NCBI RefSeq assembly: GCF_001399675.1
Contig: NZ_LJCO01000096.1
Span: forward strand, 186,001-250,000
Source of the DNA: Paenalicyclobacillus ferrooxydans
GTDB taxonomy: Bacteria > Bacillota > Bacilli > Alicyclobacillales > Alicyclobacillaceae
Length of the DNA stretch: 64,000 bases
Reading direction: 5' to 3'
The translations under genes and the position numbers were made by a program. Below are positions 18,323-26,691 of this stretch, piece after piece. The notes beneath the pieces were generated by a model that worked only from the letters and a program-made list of their open reading frames with translations, was not told where the DNA came from and did not search any database. The stretch's first letter is position 1, and every line of letters begins with the position of its first letter.

Positions 18323-19253
18323 ACAGCCGAGTGGACATGTGGCACGTGCCTTGACGATTGCTGGATCGGATAGTGGCGGCGGAGCCGGCATCCAGGCTGA
18401 CCTGAAAACCATCCATCAGTTTGGTGTCTACGCACTCTCGGTTGTCACAGCACTTACAGCTCAGAATACACGCGGCGTTCAAGCGATTTATGACGTTAGC
18501 CCTGAATTCGTTCGCGCCCAGCTTTCATCGGTTTACGACGACATCGGGATGGACGCGATAAAAACAGGCATGTTGTCATCTACTTCCATCATTCGTGAGG
18601 TGGCCTCGTTTTTACGTGAAAACGTAACCTCCCCAGTTGTTGTCGATCCGGTGATGGTGGCCAAAGGTGGTGCACCACTCTTGCAGAGCGATGCGGTCGA
18701 AGCCCTGAAACATCAACTTCTGCCGCTGGCAAGTATCGTGACACCCAACCTCCCGGAAGCTGAGGTCATCTGTGGCTATCCTCTACACAGTTGGGAGGAC
18801 TGCCACCGGGCCGCTCGCGATATTGCAAGCCTCGGTACGAATTTGGTCGTGATCAAAGGCGGGCATGTTCCGACGTCCGTCACAATCGAAACCAATCAGA
18901 AGAGTTCATCCGGCTTATATGACGCCTCCGCGTTTGCAACAGACATCGTTTACCAGAAGGACACAGACAAGTTCACTTATCTTGTTACGCCACGAGTAGA
19001 CAGTCAGAAAACACACGGTACAGGCTGTACCTACTCAGCAGCCATCACGGCTCTGCTTGCGTCTGGGGCTAGCTCACTCGCGTCGATTGCGGGTGCGAAA
19101 GCCTTTGTGTACGAAGCCATATCACGGGCACGCACTTGGGACGTTGGACATGGTCACGGTCCGACTGACCATTCAACACCCATACCACAGGCCTACTGGC
19201 CACAAGTCGGCAAATTTAATGTCTACCAGGATACTGAATGGAGAGTCGTTTAA
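18315..19253 (+). CDS. thiD: Hydroxymethylpyrimidine (phosphate) kinase ThiD, copy 1
   Basis: 312 residues. ThiD phosphorylates HMP and then HMP-P to HMP-PP. Motifs: TIAGSDSGGGAGIQADLKT at the substrate site, PVVVDPVMVAKGG, and THGTGCTYSAAITALL, which forms the anion hole with the catalytic Cys/Asp region. GTG 18315 overlaps the tenA stop; the choice is supported by a second ThiD in this window (41802-42707) with an equivalent N-terminus. A loop around residues 195-220 (TNQKSSSGLYDASAF) is longer than in copy 2. It sits between tenA and thiM in the salvage operon. Confidence 0.93.
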   Translation: MFRQPSGHVARALTIAGSDSGGGAGIQADLKTIHQFGVYALSVVTALTAQNTRGVQAIYDVSPEFVRAQLSSVYDDIGMDAIKTGMLSSTSIIREVASFLRENVTSPVVVDPVMVAKGGAPLLQSDAVEALKHQLLPLASIVTPNLPEAEVICGYPLHSWEDCHRAARDIASLGTNLVVIKGGHVPTSVTIETNQKSSSGLYDASAFATDIVYQKDTDKFTYLVTPRVDSQKTHGTGCTYSAAITALLASGASSLASIAGAKAFVYEAISRARTWDVGHGHGPTDHSTPIPQAYWPQVGKFNVYQDTEWRVV

Positions 19254-19268
19254 GGGGGAGATTTTGTA

Positions 19269-20090
19269 ATGGAAATCGGAAATTGGCTGACACGCGTTCA
19301 GAATGAGCGCCCACTTGTCCACAACATCACCAATTTGGTGGTTACCAACACGGCGGCAAATGCCTTGTTGTCAGTCGGCGGTTCCCCCGTCATGGCATAT
19401 GCCCATGAGGAAGTGGCGGACATGGCTCGAATCGCAAGAGCTCTCTCACTGAACATGGGGACACTCGACCCAAATGTCGTCACCGCAATGCGACTTGCCG
19501 GGAAATCGGCAAACAACGCTGGCATTCCTGTAATTCTCGATCCCGTTGGCGTCGGTGCGACCCCATACCGTACCAGTGTTGCCACACAATTGGCCAGTGA
19601 ACTGCAGCTTACGGTTCTGCGCGGAAACGCAGGTGAAATCGGGCTAATGGTGGGCGCTGGGGGGCAGGTCGTTGGGGTAGACTCATCCGGGTCAAGTAAC
19701 ACCTTGCCGATTCATATGTGGGAGTATGCGAGAGCCCATGGAACGGTAGTCGTGGCAACCGGCGAGCAGGACCTTGTAACGGATGGGCAGCACATGTGGA
19801 AACTAGGTAACGGTCATCCACTCCTTGCCATCATCACCGGATCGGGCTGCTCACTGACTGCCATTCTTGGAGCGTTCATCGGAGTCGTAGAACGAGGAAG
19901 CGGGCTTCACGTCTATGCCGAAGCAACCATCTCAGCCATCACCTGTTTAAATGTAGCTGGAGAAATCGCCGCTGAAACCGCGCACGGCCCCGGAACATTC
20001 CAGGCAGCCCTTTTCGATGCGCTCTACGGGCTGACCGAAGCGCAAGTAAACTCCCGTGCAAAGGTTGAGCTCATGGAAGTGAACGCATGA
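19269..20090 (+). CDS. thiM: Hydroxyethylthiazole kinase ThiM
   Basis: 273 residues, normal for ThiM. It phosphorylates salvaged hydroxyethylthiazole. Features: NITNLVVTNTAANALL near the N-terminus, ILDPVGVGATPYRT, LRGNAGEIG and ITGSGCSLTAILGAF, which carries the conserved Cys in the P-loop-like anion hole. GGGGGAG precedes ATG 19269. Third gene of the salvage operon; its last four bases overlap thiE (ATGA). Confidence 0.94.
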   Translation: MEIGNWLTRVQNERPLVHNITNLVVTNTAANALLSVGGSPVMAYAHEEVADMARIARALSLNMGTLDPNVVTAMRLAGKSANNAGIPVILDPVGVGATPYRTSVATQLASELQLTVLRGNAGEIGLMVGAGGQVVGVDSSGSSNTLPIHMWEYARAHGTVVVATGEQDLVTDGQHMWKLGNGHPLLAIITGSGCSLTAILGAFIGVVERGSGLHVYAEATISAITCLNVAGEIAAETAHGPGTFQAALFDALYGLTEAQVNSRAKVELMEVNA

Positions 20091-20758
20091 ACAGGACAGA
20101 AGGGACAAATTCCCGAGTCTCCCCAGAGCAACTGGCACACAAATTATCCGTGTACGTCGTGACCGATGAGCGCGAGGACGTTGACGAACAATTGCGTGTG
20201 ATTGAAATGGCCCTGCAAGGAGGGGCAACCACGATTCAACTACGCCGGAAACGTGAGGACGGCCGTGCCTTGGTGGAATACGGCCGCCGAATTCGCGAGT
20301 TGGCGTACCGGTACAATGCCCTGTATATCGTGAATGACCGAGTGGATATAGCTCTGTTAACGGATGCGGATGGCGTCCATGTGGGGCAATCAGACATCTC
20401 GTGCCAAGATGTCCGGCGATTGGTTGGAGACAGAATTGTCGGCGTATCTGCAACCACATTAGACGAAGCAAGAACGGCGTTTGAGGATGGAGCAGACTAT
20501 ATTGGTGCGGGTGCAATTTTCACAACTCAATCAAAAGACGATGCAGTCGTCTGTGGATTGTCAGGGCTTGAGGCGATGGCAAAAGCAGTGCCACAAATTC
20601 CGATTGTCGCAATTGGCGGCATCAACCTCCAGAACGCACCTGACGTCCTATCCGCCGGAGCAGATGGCCTCGCAGTCGTCTCCGCCATCATGCAGGCAGT
20701 CGATCCCACGTCTGCCAGTCGTGGATTTCATAAGTTGATCAGAACCTCTCATTCATAA
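20087..20758 (+). CDS. thiE: Thiamine phosphate synthase ThiE, copy 1
   Basis: 223 residues. ThiE joins HMP-PP with thiazole phosphate. Motifs: TTIQLRRKREDGR, ALYIVNDRVDIALLT, DGVHVGQSD, GAGAIFTTQSK and VAIGGIN, all at expected places in the TIM barrel. ATGA overlap with thiM. Last gene of the operon, followed by an intrinsic terminator. A close paralogue lies at 41168-41797; both keep the active-site residues. Confidence 0.94.
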   Translation: MNRTEGTNSRVSPEQLAHKLSVYVVTDEREDVDEQLRVIEMALQGGATTIQLRRKREDGRALVEYGRRIRELAYRYNALYIVNDRVDIALLTDADGVHVGQSDISCQDVRRLVGDRIVGVSATTLDEARTAFEDGADYIGAGAIFTTQSKDDAVVCGLSGLEAMAKAVPQIPIVAIGGINLQNAPDVLSAGADGLAVVSAIMQAVDPTSASRGFHKLIRTSHS

Positions 20759-20769
20759 CCAAAGAAAAC

Positions 20770-20818
20770 AGGAGACACCATAATGTATGAACCAGTGTGT
20801 CTCCTCTTTTCTTTTTTT
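20770..20818 (+). terminator. Terminator of the tenA-thiE operon
   Basis: AGGAGACAC (20770-20778) pairs with GTGTCTCCT (20797-20805), followed by CTTTTCTTTTTTTG. Confidence 0.9.
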
Positions 20819-20950
20819 GTACCCCCATGCAGCAGAAAAGTACTTTCCAGTCTAGACTATTGGACCATCCAATCTATTCGAGTATCTGTTAAAAAATCGT
20901 TGCATCCATCAAGGTAATCTTTGCACACTCTGGCGAAACGAAAGGCATTG

Positions 20951-20982
20951 ACAAAGACGCTGCAAAACTTTGTCTTGCAGCG
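20951..20982 (-). terminator. Possible terminator of the FMN reductase gene
   Basis: CGCTGCAA (20958-20965) pairs with TTGCAGCG (20975-20982); on the minus strand TCTTTGT follows. It lies ~50 bases past the stop at 21034. Confidence 0.5.
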
Positions 20983-21000
20983 CCAAATAAGCCTATTCGG

Positions 21001-21032
21001 AGTGATGAACCACTTACGAAGTGATGAACCAC
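21001..21032. repeat. Short direct repeat at the 3' end of the FMN reductase gene
   Basis: AGTGATGAACCAC occurs at 21001-21013 and again at 21020-21032, a 19-base period, directly after the stop codon. Probably a local slippage duplication. Confidence 0.7.
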
Positions 21033-21033
21033 A

Positions 21034-21591
21034 TTACCCTTGTTGTTTCTTTATCAAATCAACAAATGCAGCAACGAATGATTCCAGGAATTTTACAGTT
21101 CCTTCACTTTTGATCTGCCCACGATCATCGAATAACTCAGCAACATTACCAATATAGGCTTCCGGTTGTTGAACGACGGGCATGTTTAAGAATACAAGCG
21201 ATTGACGTAAATGGTGGTTTGCACCAAAAGCACTTAAGCTGCCAGGAGACTGGCTGATAATCGCCGCAGGTTTGCCATTCCATACACTGGCTCCATACGG
21301 ACGAGAACCAACGTCTAACGCATTCTTTAATACGGCAGGCACCGAACGATTGTATTCAGGTGTTACGAACAATACCGCATCGATTTCTTTCATTACGTCG
21401 CGAAATGTCGTATATGCTGCCGGAACGTTGTTTTCATCATCATAATCCTGGTTGTACAGCGCTAAACCTCCGATATCCACAAATGCAGTTTCAAATCCCT
21501 CAGGGAATAATGAAGCGACATTTGCTGCTAACCTTTTCGAAAATGAATCTTTCCTCAAGCTTCCGACTATAATACCTACCTTTTTTGTCAA
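21034..21591 (-). CDS. NADPH-dependent FMN reductase (flavodoxin fold)
   Basis: 185 residues of the NADPH-dependent FMN reductase family (YieF/ChrR/AzoR-like). It has IVGSLRKDSFSKRLA (phosphate loop for FMN), TPEYNRSVPAVLKNALDVGSRP (the TPEYN motif contacting the isoalloxazine ring) and PGSLSAFGANHHLR. These enzymes reduce quinones, azo dyes or chromate with two-electron transfer. TTG 21591 follows GAGGCGG by about seven bases. It is followed on the same strand by a possible terminator and preceded by a separate dioxygenase gene. Confidence 0.88.
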   Translation of the reverse strand: MTKKVGIIVGSLRKDSFSKRLAANVASLFPEGFETAFVDIGGLALYNQDYDDENNVPAAYTTFRDVMKEIDAVLFVTPEYNRSVPAVLKNALDVGSRPYGASVWNGKPAAIISQSPGSLSAFGANHHLRQSLVFLNMPVVQQPEAYIGNVAELFDDRGQIKSEGTVKFLESFVAAFVDLIKKQQG

Positions 21592-21690
21592 TGGAAATCC
21601 GCCTCTCTTAGTTTAGTTCCATGCTGGAAATCGAAATCAGACTTATTGTGCGCTAAGGGTACATTCTCATAAGCATTACGAAATCATCAC

Positions 21691-22467
21691 TTATCCAAAT
21701 GCCCAAACACTATGACTGAGATTTCCGTAACGATAACTGCGGTGCAACAATGTCGCCTGCCGAACATCATCAGCAGCACCCATTGCGTAAAACAGTGGAA
21801 CAAAATGCTCGTTTCCATGAGGCGGCACGGCAAGGCTGGCATTCGGCGCTAGCGTATCATAGCTGTATAGTGCGTCAAGATCCCACTTCTTGAGGTGCTT
21901 TTCCAACCATTGGTCGAATTCGAGTGCCCATTCGTCTAAATCGTTTTCCAGGAACTGAACGGCCCGCAGATTGTGTACCGTTCCCCCGCTGCCGATAACC
22001 AAAACGTCGTTTGCGCGTAACTTTACCAGCGATTGTCCAATTTTGTACTGTTGCTCTGGCGACAGGCGCGGATTGACGGACATCGCGATCACCGGAATAT
22101 CAGCATTCGGATAGAGCAGACGCAGAACGACCCAAGCGCCATGGTCAAGCCCGCGTCTTGTGTCCATCTCAAACGGGATGCCGTTCTCACTGAATAAATT
22201 TGAAATTTGGTGTGCCATTTGTTGGTTCCCTTTAGCGGGATATTTTATCTGGTAAAGTTCATCTGGAAATCCTCCGAAATCATAAATGGTGTCATATTCC
22301 GCCACTTCACTGACCTTCTGAGAACCCGCAATCCAGTGCGCAGAAAACAATACAATCGCTTTAGGACGCGGAAGTTCTTGTCCTAGTCCATTTAAAAACT
22401 GGGTGTAATCATTGTCTTCAATGGCTAAGAGCGGAGCTCCGTGTGCAATAAACAATGCTGGAATCAC
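21691..22467 (-). CDS. DODA-type extradiol aromatic ring-opening dioxygenase (LigB/YgiD family)
   Basis: 258 residues. The likely metal-binding His residues appear in FIAHGAPLL, VLFSAHWIAG, RGLDHGAWVVL and HGNEHFVPLF, the pattern of class III extradiol dioxygenases of the 4,5-DOPA dioxygenase (YgiD) type. Such enzymes open catechol-like rings; the physiological substrate in bacteria is often unclear. ATG 22467 is preceded by AAGGGGGTGTC. Same strand as the FMN reductase, with a 99-base gap, so co-transcription is possible. Confidence 0.85.
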   Translation of the reverse strand: MIPALFIAHGAPLLAIEDNDYTQFLNGLGQELPRPKAIVLFSAHWIAGSQKVSEVAEYDTIYDFGGFPDELYQIKYPAKGNQQMAHQISNLFSENGIPFEMDTRRGLDHGAWVVLRLLYPNADIPVIAMSVNPRLSPEQQYKIGQSLVKLRANDVLVIGSGGTVHNLRAVQFLENDLDEWALEFDQWLEKHLKKWDLDALYSYDTLAPNASLAVPPHGNEHFVPLFYAMGAADDVRQATLLHRSYRYGNLSHSVWAFG

Positions 22468-22815
22468 GTTGACACCCCCTTGGTTGTTGTGAAAATCGTC
22501 AATCAGCCAGAGCTTTATTTGATGTTAATAACAATACAATAGTTACTTCCATTTCGTCAATACAATCAACGGAATAAGGTCTGATTAGAGTGTTGAGCCA
22601 ATTGGAGGTTTAAAAGTGGCGGGATAAAATTGAAGTCAGTGTCGTCAAACTACTAAATCCGTCATTACCCGTCGAAAAAACATAGTCGACACTCCCGATA
22701 ATACTTAAGACAGTTAGGACCCCTTTTGAACCACCTTCACGATTTCCCTTGCCCTCTTTGACAACAAACACGTCCCGAAGCTACGCCCTATGCTCCGTTT
22801 GACTCGTCTCATTAG
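22468..22815. other. Intergenic region, no gene recognised
   Basis: About 350 AT-richer bases between the dioxygenase start and a small hypothetical gene. AGTGTCG and CGACACT form a distant inverted repeat across about 45 bases. No gene or known RNA was seen. Confidence 0.4.
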
Positions 22816-23073
22816 TTACTGGCTTGGCTCGGTCGGTAAACTTGCCGCGTAGCCTTCAGCGTTTTTCTGGATCTGCTGTGTCTTAACGAACAATTCACAC
22901 GCTCCCACAAAATCTGCTTCGTTACCATTCTTCCCTACCGTAAAGGCGATATCGTAGCTGCCATTCGCTCCCACTACGCACACCTCCCAACTTTCGGGGG
23001 ATAGGACTTTTCGGAAACAAATATCAGAGACGACACAATACATATAATTGCTGTCCATAGTAACGTGCGACAT
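22816..23073 (-). CDS. Hypothetical small protein under a candidate TetR operator
   Basis: 85 residues (MSHVTMDSNYMYCVVSD start, ASLPTEPSQ end). No signal peptide or membrane helix; Cys- and Val-rich N-terminal half. No family recognised. The ribosome site is weak (GAGAAAC before the ATG). What favours a real gene is the perfect operator-like palindrome 56-80 bases upstream, sharing the GGAC-N4-GTCC core with sites beside tetR. Confidence 0.45.
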   Translation of the reverse strand: MSHVTMDSNYMYCVVSDICFRKVLSPESWEVCVVGANGSYDIAFTVGKNGNEADFVGACELFVKTQQIQKNAEGYAASLPTEPSQ

Positions 23074-23128
23074 GTTTCTCGACAGATCCCTTCTCCATAT
23101 TCCACCATCGTGATAATATGTTTGTATA

Positions 23129-23152
23129 TTAAACGGACCGAAGTCCGTTTAA
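23129..23152. promoter_or_regulatory. Candidate TetR operator 1
   Basis: TTAAACGGAC-CGAA-GTCCGTTTAA is a perfect 10-bp inverted repeat. Its core GGAC-N4-GTCC is also found twice at the tetR promoter. It lies upstream of the 85-residue gene. Confidence 0.65.
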
Positions 23153-23340
23153 TAAGAGTATGTGCGTCGCGCAATGACGTGTCAACATGATGCGCTTCGT
23201 ACAAAACGGCAGGGAACTAGTTCTAAAAATCTAATTCAGCAGGTATTCGCAGTGATAGTGCCCTGCCTGGTAGCATGAGGTGCTCATGCCGTGGCCGTGA
23301 CACATACAATCGCATGCTGCAACACAACGGACATTGAATG

Positions 23341-23973
23341 TTACCGAACTTTGACCCCATTTAATAACAGTTGTCGAGTTGTTTGCAGAATTCGCTCAGA
23401 AGAAAAGTCCTTCCGAATGAAGATGTTCATGACCAGCGGAGATAAGAGGACGTAAGCGGTGTACTCCGCATCAAGTGGTTGAACTTCTCCTGATTCAATA
23501 CCCCTATTTAAAAGTTGCATAATCTTTTCGCGTGCCCACGCGTAAAAAGGTATGCGATAGAACACATGATGGCGCTCGGTGAGTGCAACCTCTACGAGTG
23601 CACTAACCATTTCGGCGTTCTCATCAGTAAAGTGCACAATATGTTCAAGCAAATCTTCAACGAGTTGCAACGCCTTGTCGGCGCTCGCTAAAATTCGTAT
23701 TTCGAAGGTGTTTTGGAACTCTTCTATCGTCTCCCGGAGCAGTGCCTCACACAAGGCCCCCTTATCCGTATATTGACGGTACAAGGTACCTTGACCAATA
23801 CCGGCCTCACGTGCAATCTGACGCATGCTGACCGTTCTTACTCCATTTTCAGCAAAAAGCCTTCTGGCGGTACTCAAGATGAGTTCGCGATTTTCAATGG
23901 ATTCTCGTCTTTCTTTACGTTTCCGTTCCACATTGATGCCTTTTATGTCGCTCATGTCATCCTCCCTATACAA
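23341..23973 (-). CDS. TetR family transcriptional regulator
   Basis: 210 residues. The N-terminal domain (~15-70) is a TetR helix-turn-helix: ILSTARRLFAENGVRTVSMR, IAREAGIGQGTLYRQYTDKGALCEALL. The remainder is an all-helical ligand-binding domain of the type with a conserved C-terminal TetR_C helix set; the ligand is unknown. ATG start with GGAGGAT upstream. Two GGAC-N4-GTCC-type operators lie 30-72 bases upstream between it and the divergent 91-residue gene, so autoregulation and control of that gene are likely. Confidence 0.9.
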   Translation of the reverse strand: MYREDDMSDIKGINVERKRKERRESIENRELILSTARRLFAENGVRTVSMRQIAREAGIGQGTLYRQYTDKGALCEALLRETIEEFQNTFEIRILASADKALQLVEDLLEHIVHFTDENAEMVSALVEVALTERHHVFYRIPFYAWAREKIMQLLNRGIESGEVQPLDAEYTAYVLLSPLVMNIFIRKDFSSERILQTTRQLLLNGVKVR

Positions 23974-24002
23974 CTGTAGTATAGCCTTATCAGATTGACA
24001 AA

Positions 24003-24045
24003 TGGACTATGGTCCACATAAAATGATTATGTGGACTACGTTCCA
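24003..24045. promoter_or_regulatory. Candidate TetR operators 2 and 3 (tandem)
   Basis: TGGACTATGGTCCA at 24003-24016 is a perfect palindrome around GGAC-N4-GTCC; TGGACTACGTTCCA at 24032-24045 matches with one change. Their centres are 29 bp apart, about three helical turns, in the tetR/24102 intergenic space. Confidence 0.7.
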
Positions 24046-24101
24046 GTTAATCGATTGTCTTCAAAGATGAGTCAAATCAAATGTAAGGAGCGGCATTCCT
24101 A

Positions 24102-24377
24102 ATGAAACGGTTCCTTATCTCCGCCGAGTTTCATACCTCGTCAACAACACGCAAAAAAGTCTCACGACTCCTTTCGTCTCTCGGAGAGGTGTACCAACCT
24201 CAAGAGTCACTATGGATTGTCTATAGCGATTGCACCAAAGATGAAATTGGGAAACGGGTACTGTCAGTGATGAACAGTCAGGACCATGTCATCGTTACGA
24301 ACATCGGTGGAGTTTATTATTCCGGATGTGACAAAGATTTCAATAAATATCTCACACAACACGTCAATCAACACTAG
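24102..24377 (+). CDS. Small protein, possibly SinR-like with a ferredoxin (Cas2-related) fold
   Basis: 91 residues. Visible order: strand KRFLISAEF, helix TTRKKVSRLLSSLG, strand ESLWIVYSD, helix KDEIGKRVLSVMN, strand HVIVTNIGGVYYSG. This beta-alpha-beta-beta-alpha-beta layout and the ES(L/T)W(I/L)V and DxxxVxxIxGxxxxG phrases resemble the small proteins called SinR-like, which share a fold with Cas2; no nuclease residues can be claimed. AAGGAG lies ten bases before the ATG. It is divergent from tetR, with two operators between, so likely repressed by that regulator. No cas genes or repeats nearby. Confidence 0.6.
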   Translation: MKRFLISAEFHTSSTTRKKVSRLLSSLGEVYQPQESLWIVYSDCTKDEIGKRVLSVMNSQDHVIVTNIGGVYYSGCDKDFNKYLTQHVNQH

Positions 24378-25878
24378 GGGACGCAGAATTCAGGAATAGA
24401 TTTCCAGTGAATTCATCTCGGTTGAAAACTTTGTGGATGGTGGATTGAATGGTGACCCGGCCAATGGACGACAGGCAGTTACTCGCAGATTTGGCATATC
24501 AAATCATGCTAACCCATGATTGAACTGCAACCAGCTTAGTCAAAAAGGGGGCCTAGCACCATGCGGTGTCAAGCCCCCTTGCAACTTTAAACGCTCCTTT
24601 CTGAATCATAGGACTGAATCCAGCGTGACGGTATCCCTGATGCGAAGTACGTCTCCTTTGATGATCTATGGGTTTAAAAGCGCCTTCCCGGCAATGGCGG
24701 TCGACACTTACGTTTCACCACTAGTCACACCATTTGATTCTGACTTTGGCGTGTTTATCGTTTTTTCATATCCAAACACAATCGTAAGGATCATTGCCGC
24801 AAAAAAGGCTACCAACATCGAGTGGTTCCCACAGTCTCACGTTCTCGATGTGGAGAGTCCCATCGGCGCAGGCAGATTGCGCAAGAACAGCACCTGATTC
24901 GTAAACAATGCTCGTCCCTAGAACGACAAAAGGGACTCCACGGTGATGTCCGTGAAATCCCTTGTGTACCAAGGCTTTTTCGCCTCTTTATGGTGTCGAG
25001 AAGCCTACACCCATCAAAAGCCTAACTATTGAATTGTCGATGTCCATACCGCGTAGATAGGCGTTTGGCGCTGAAGCATGGCTATCCCAGTCAAAAGCCC
25101 CCAAGCTTGTCCATGTCTCTTCTCTCGGGTTAAATGGTCGAGAATCTCGGTCTCGGAACGCGTATCCGCATCACAAACGTATTCATGGACGACTTTTACG
25201 TGGAGGAACTTCCCGCAGACATGGTTCATATCCAGGTAAGAGACAGGTCTACACCGTCGAGCATATTAGCTCCCGAACTGTCATGCGTACACGTCGGCGA
25301 TAGAATAAAGTGGACATAATGACTTGAAGCATAAGTTGCCCGTTGCCAGCCAATGCTTTAAGCACACCCACTCGGGTAGGAGAAGGTCTTTTGCTGATGA
25401 AAAGGTATCTTCATCCTTAAAAAACCTGTCACTCACAACTTAAATCAGATACCGAAAATGAGATTTTTGAAATTTAACTCACGGGAACTCACAGTGAGCA
25501 TTAAGTGCTTCCCTGTGAGTCCCCACCCTTCACGCGTGCCGTTGAAATCTCCTATGCAACACTCGTTTCTATCTGTTCCGCCACACTGCCTTAAACGGCG
25601 GCAAGTCGACGCCAACTTGGTAGCACTTCTTGCACAATTATTCAGAATCAACTCTGTATGTGGCGGACTGTACTCTTCTCAACTAAAGCCTTTTATCCGC
25701 AACAAGGTTCCCTTCAAGGATTCAAAGAGATTGACTACGAGAGCATTGGAGACCATCTGTATCAACGCTTAACCATCAGAACACTTTATGAAGGACGAGA
25801 TGGTCGTACATCTCTCTTTGCATCACAACCGTCACGATAATGGATTTATTGTATTATCCCCATAGGCGGACACCACGT
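24378..25878. other. 1.5-kb gene-poor region
   Basis: No convincing gene was found. Short frames (24520-24897 plus; 24766-24972, 25026-25229 minus; 25134-25319, 25458-25772, 25658-25840 plus) lack ribosome sites. The last two overlap in different frames and could be decayed coding sequence. Structured stretches are present: a terminator-like hairpin at 24540-24580, an inverted repeat around 24928-24963 (AAGGGACTCCACGG with CCGTGAAATCCCTT), and GGGAACTCACAG / CTGTGAGTCCCC at about 25485-25527. Confidence 0.5.
24540..24580 (-). terminator. Terminator-like hairpin in the gene-poor region
   Basis: AAGGGGGC pairs with GCCCCCTT around an inner CACC/GGTG stem; on the minus strand TTTTTG follows. 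No gene upstream on that strand is recognised, so it may end a decayed gene or a noncoding RNA. Confidence 0.6.
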
Positions 25879-26664
25879 TCAGAACGTACTACGGACGAAG
25901 GTCCGAATGATACCGTGTATGTTCTTCAAGCTGTCGAGCAACATTGGGCCACACTGAAGTATTTCAGAGTCGAGCTCGAAAACAATCTCATGCTTAACAG
26001 CAGGTATCTCGGAATAACCCGGTCTCGTAAGAAAGTTTTCGGAAATGAATGGTTTTCCGCACCAAGATGCGAACACGATATCCGGGGAGGCAGTAACAAT
26101 CTCATCAGCTTCTACAACCCGTTCCGATGCATGGCGTCCCTCCAATGATTTTTCACGAAACACGTCAATACCGCCTGCAATCTCTATTAAATCACTTACC
26201 CATGCCGTTCCAACGATGATAGGGTCCATCCACTCTTCAAAATACACACGCGGTCGAAAGGGAAGTTCAGCCGCACTCTGACGGACTTCATCCACCTCTT
26301 GACGGAGCTCGGCCACATACGCCAAGGCTTCATCCGATTTCCCAATCAAGTTGCCAATCAGTTGTATGGTATGGAACATATCCTCAAGCCGGTGCGGGTT
26401 AAAATGCACCGTAGTCACACCTTGTTTAGAGAGCTCAGCAGCGAGCTCCTTTTGTACCCCAGAGGTTAGAATCGCAATGTCTGGTTGATCCTTAAGAATT
26501 CGTTTGGTACTACCATGCTTGAATCCGGATACTTTCGGCAGGAGAAGCGCCTCCGCCGGGCGTGTCGTGTAGGCGGAAATGCCGACAACCCGGTCAAGAG
26601 CCCCCAGCCGATACAGGATTTCTGGAATTTCTGCAGCAAGACAAACAATTCGTTGTGGATACAT
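25879..26664 (-). CDS. BtuF-like cobalamin-binding protein without signal peptide
   Basis: 261 residues of the helical-backbone metal/cobalamin-binding (BtuF/FecB-type) fold: RIVCLAAEIPEILYRLGALDRVVGIS at the start, PDIAILTSG, YFEEWMDPIIVGTAWVSDLIEIAGG, and PDIVFASWCGKPF. The start (ATG 26664, AGGAGGTG eight bases upstream) is firm, yet no signal peptide or lipobox precedes the fold, so it should be cytosolic, unlike the lipoprotein BtuF at 35472. It is the last gene of the cobalamin region, 27 bases after cbiP. It may carry or sense corrinoids inside the cell. Confidence 0.8.
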   Translation of the reverse strand: MYPQRIVCLAAEIPEILYRLGALDRVVGISAYTTRPAEALLLPKVSGFKHGSTKRILKDQPDIAILTSGVQKELAAELSKQGVTTVHFNPHRLEDMFHTIQLIGNLIGKSDEALAYVAELRQEVDEVRQSAAELPFRPRVYFEEWMDPIIVGTAWVSDLIEIAGGIDVFREKSLEGRHASERVVEADEIVTASPDIVFASWCGKPFISENFLTRPGYSEIPAVKHEIVFELDSEILQCGPMLLDSLKNIHGIIRTFVRSTF

Positions 26665-26691
26665 AGTACGAACACCTCCTGTGAATATCGT

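Noticed and set aside
22974-23204. 76-codon minus-strand frame
   Set aside because: It runs through the candidate TetR operator and overlaps another small gene in a different frame, with no ribosome site.
23250-24100. CRISPR-related locus around the Cas2-fold-like gene
   Set aside because: No direct-repeat array and no other cas gene is present.
24520-24897. 125-codon plus-strand frame
   Set aside because: It begins inside a terminator-like hairpin, has no ribosome site and no protein-like segments.
25134-25319. 61-codon plus-strand frame (MVENLGLGTRIRITNV)
   Set aside because: Protein-like in composition but it directly follows a stop codon, lacks a ribosome site and is short; kept only as possible debris.
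25893-25904. Fourth TetR operator as a certain site
   Set aside because: It lies within the 3' end of a coding sequence, lacks the flanking T/A symmetry of the others, and one match is expected by chance.
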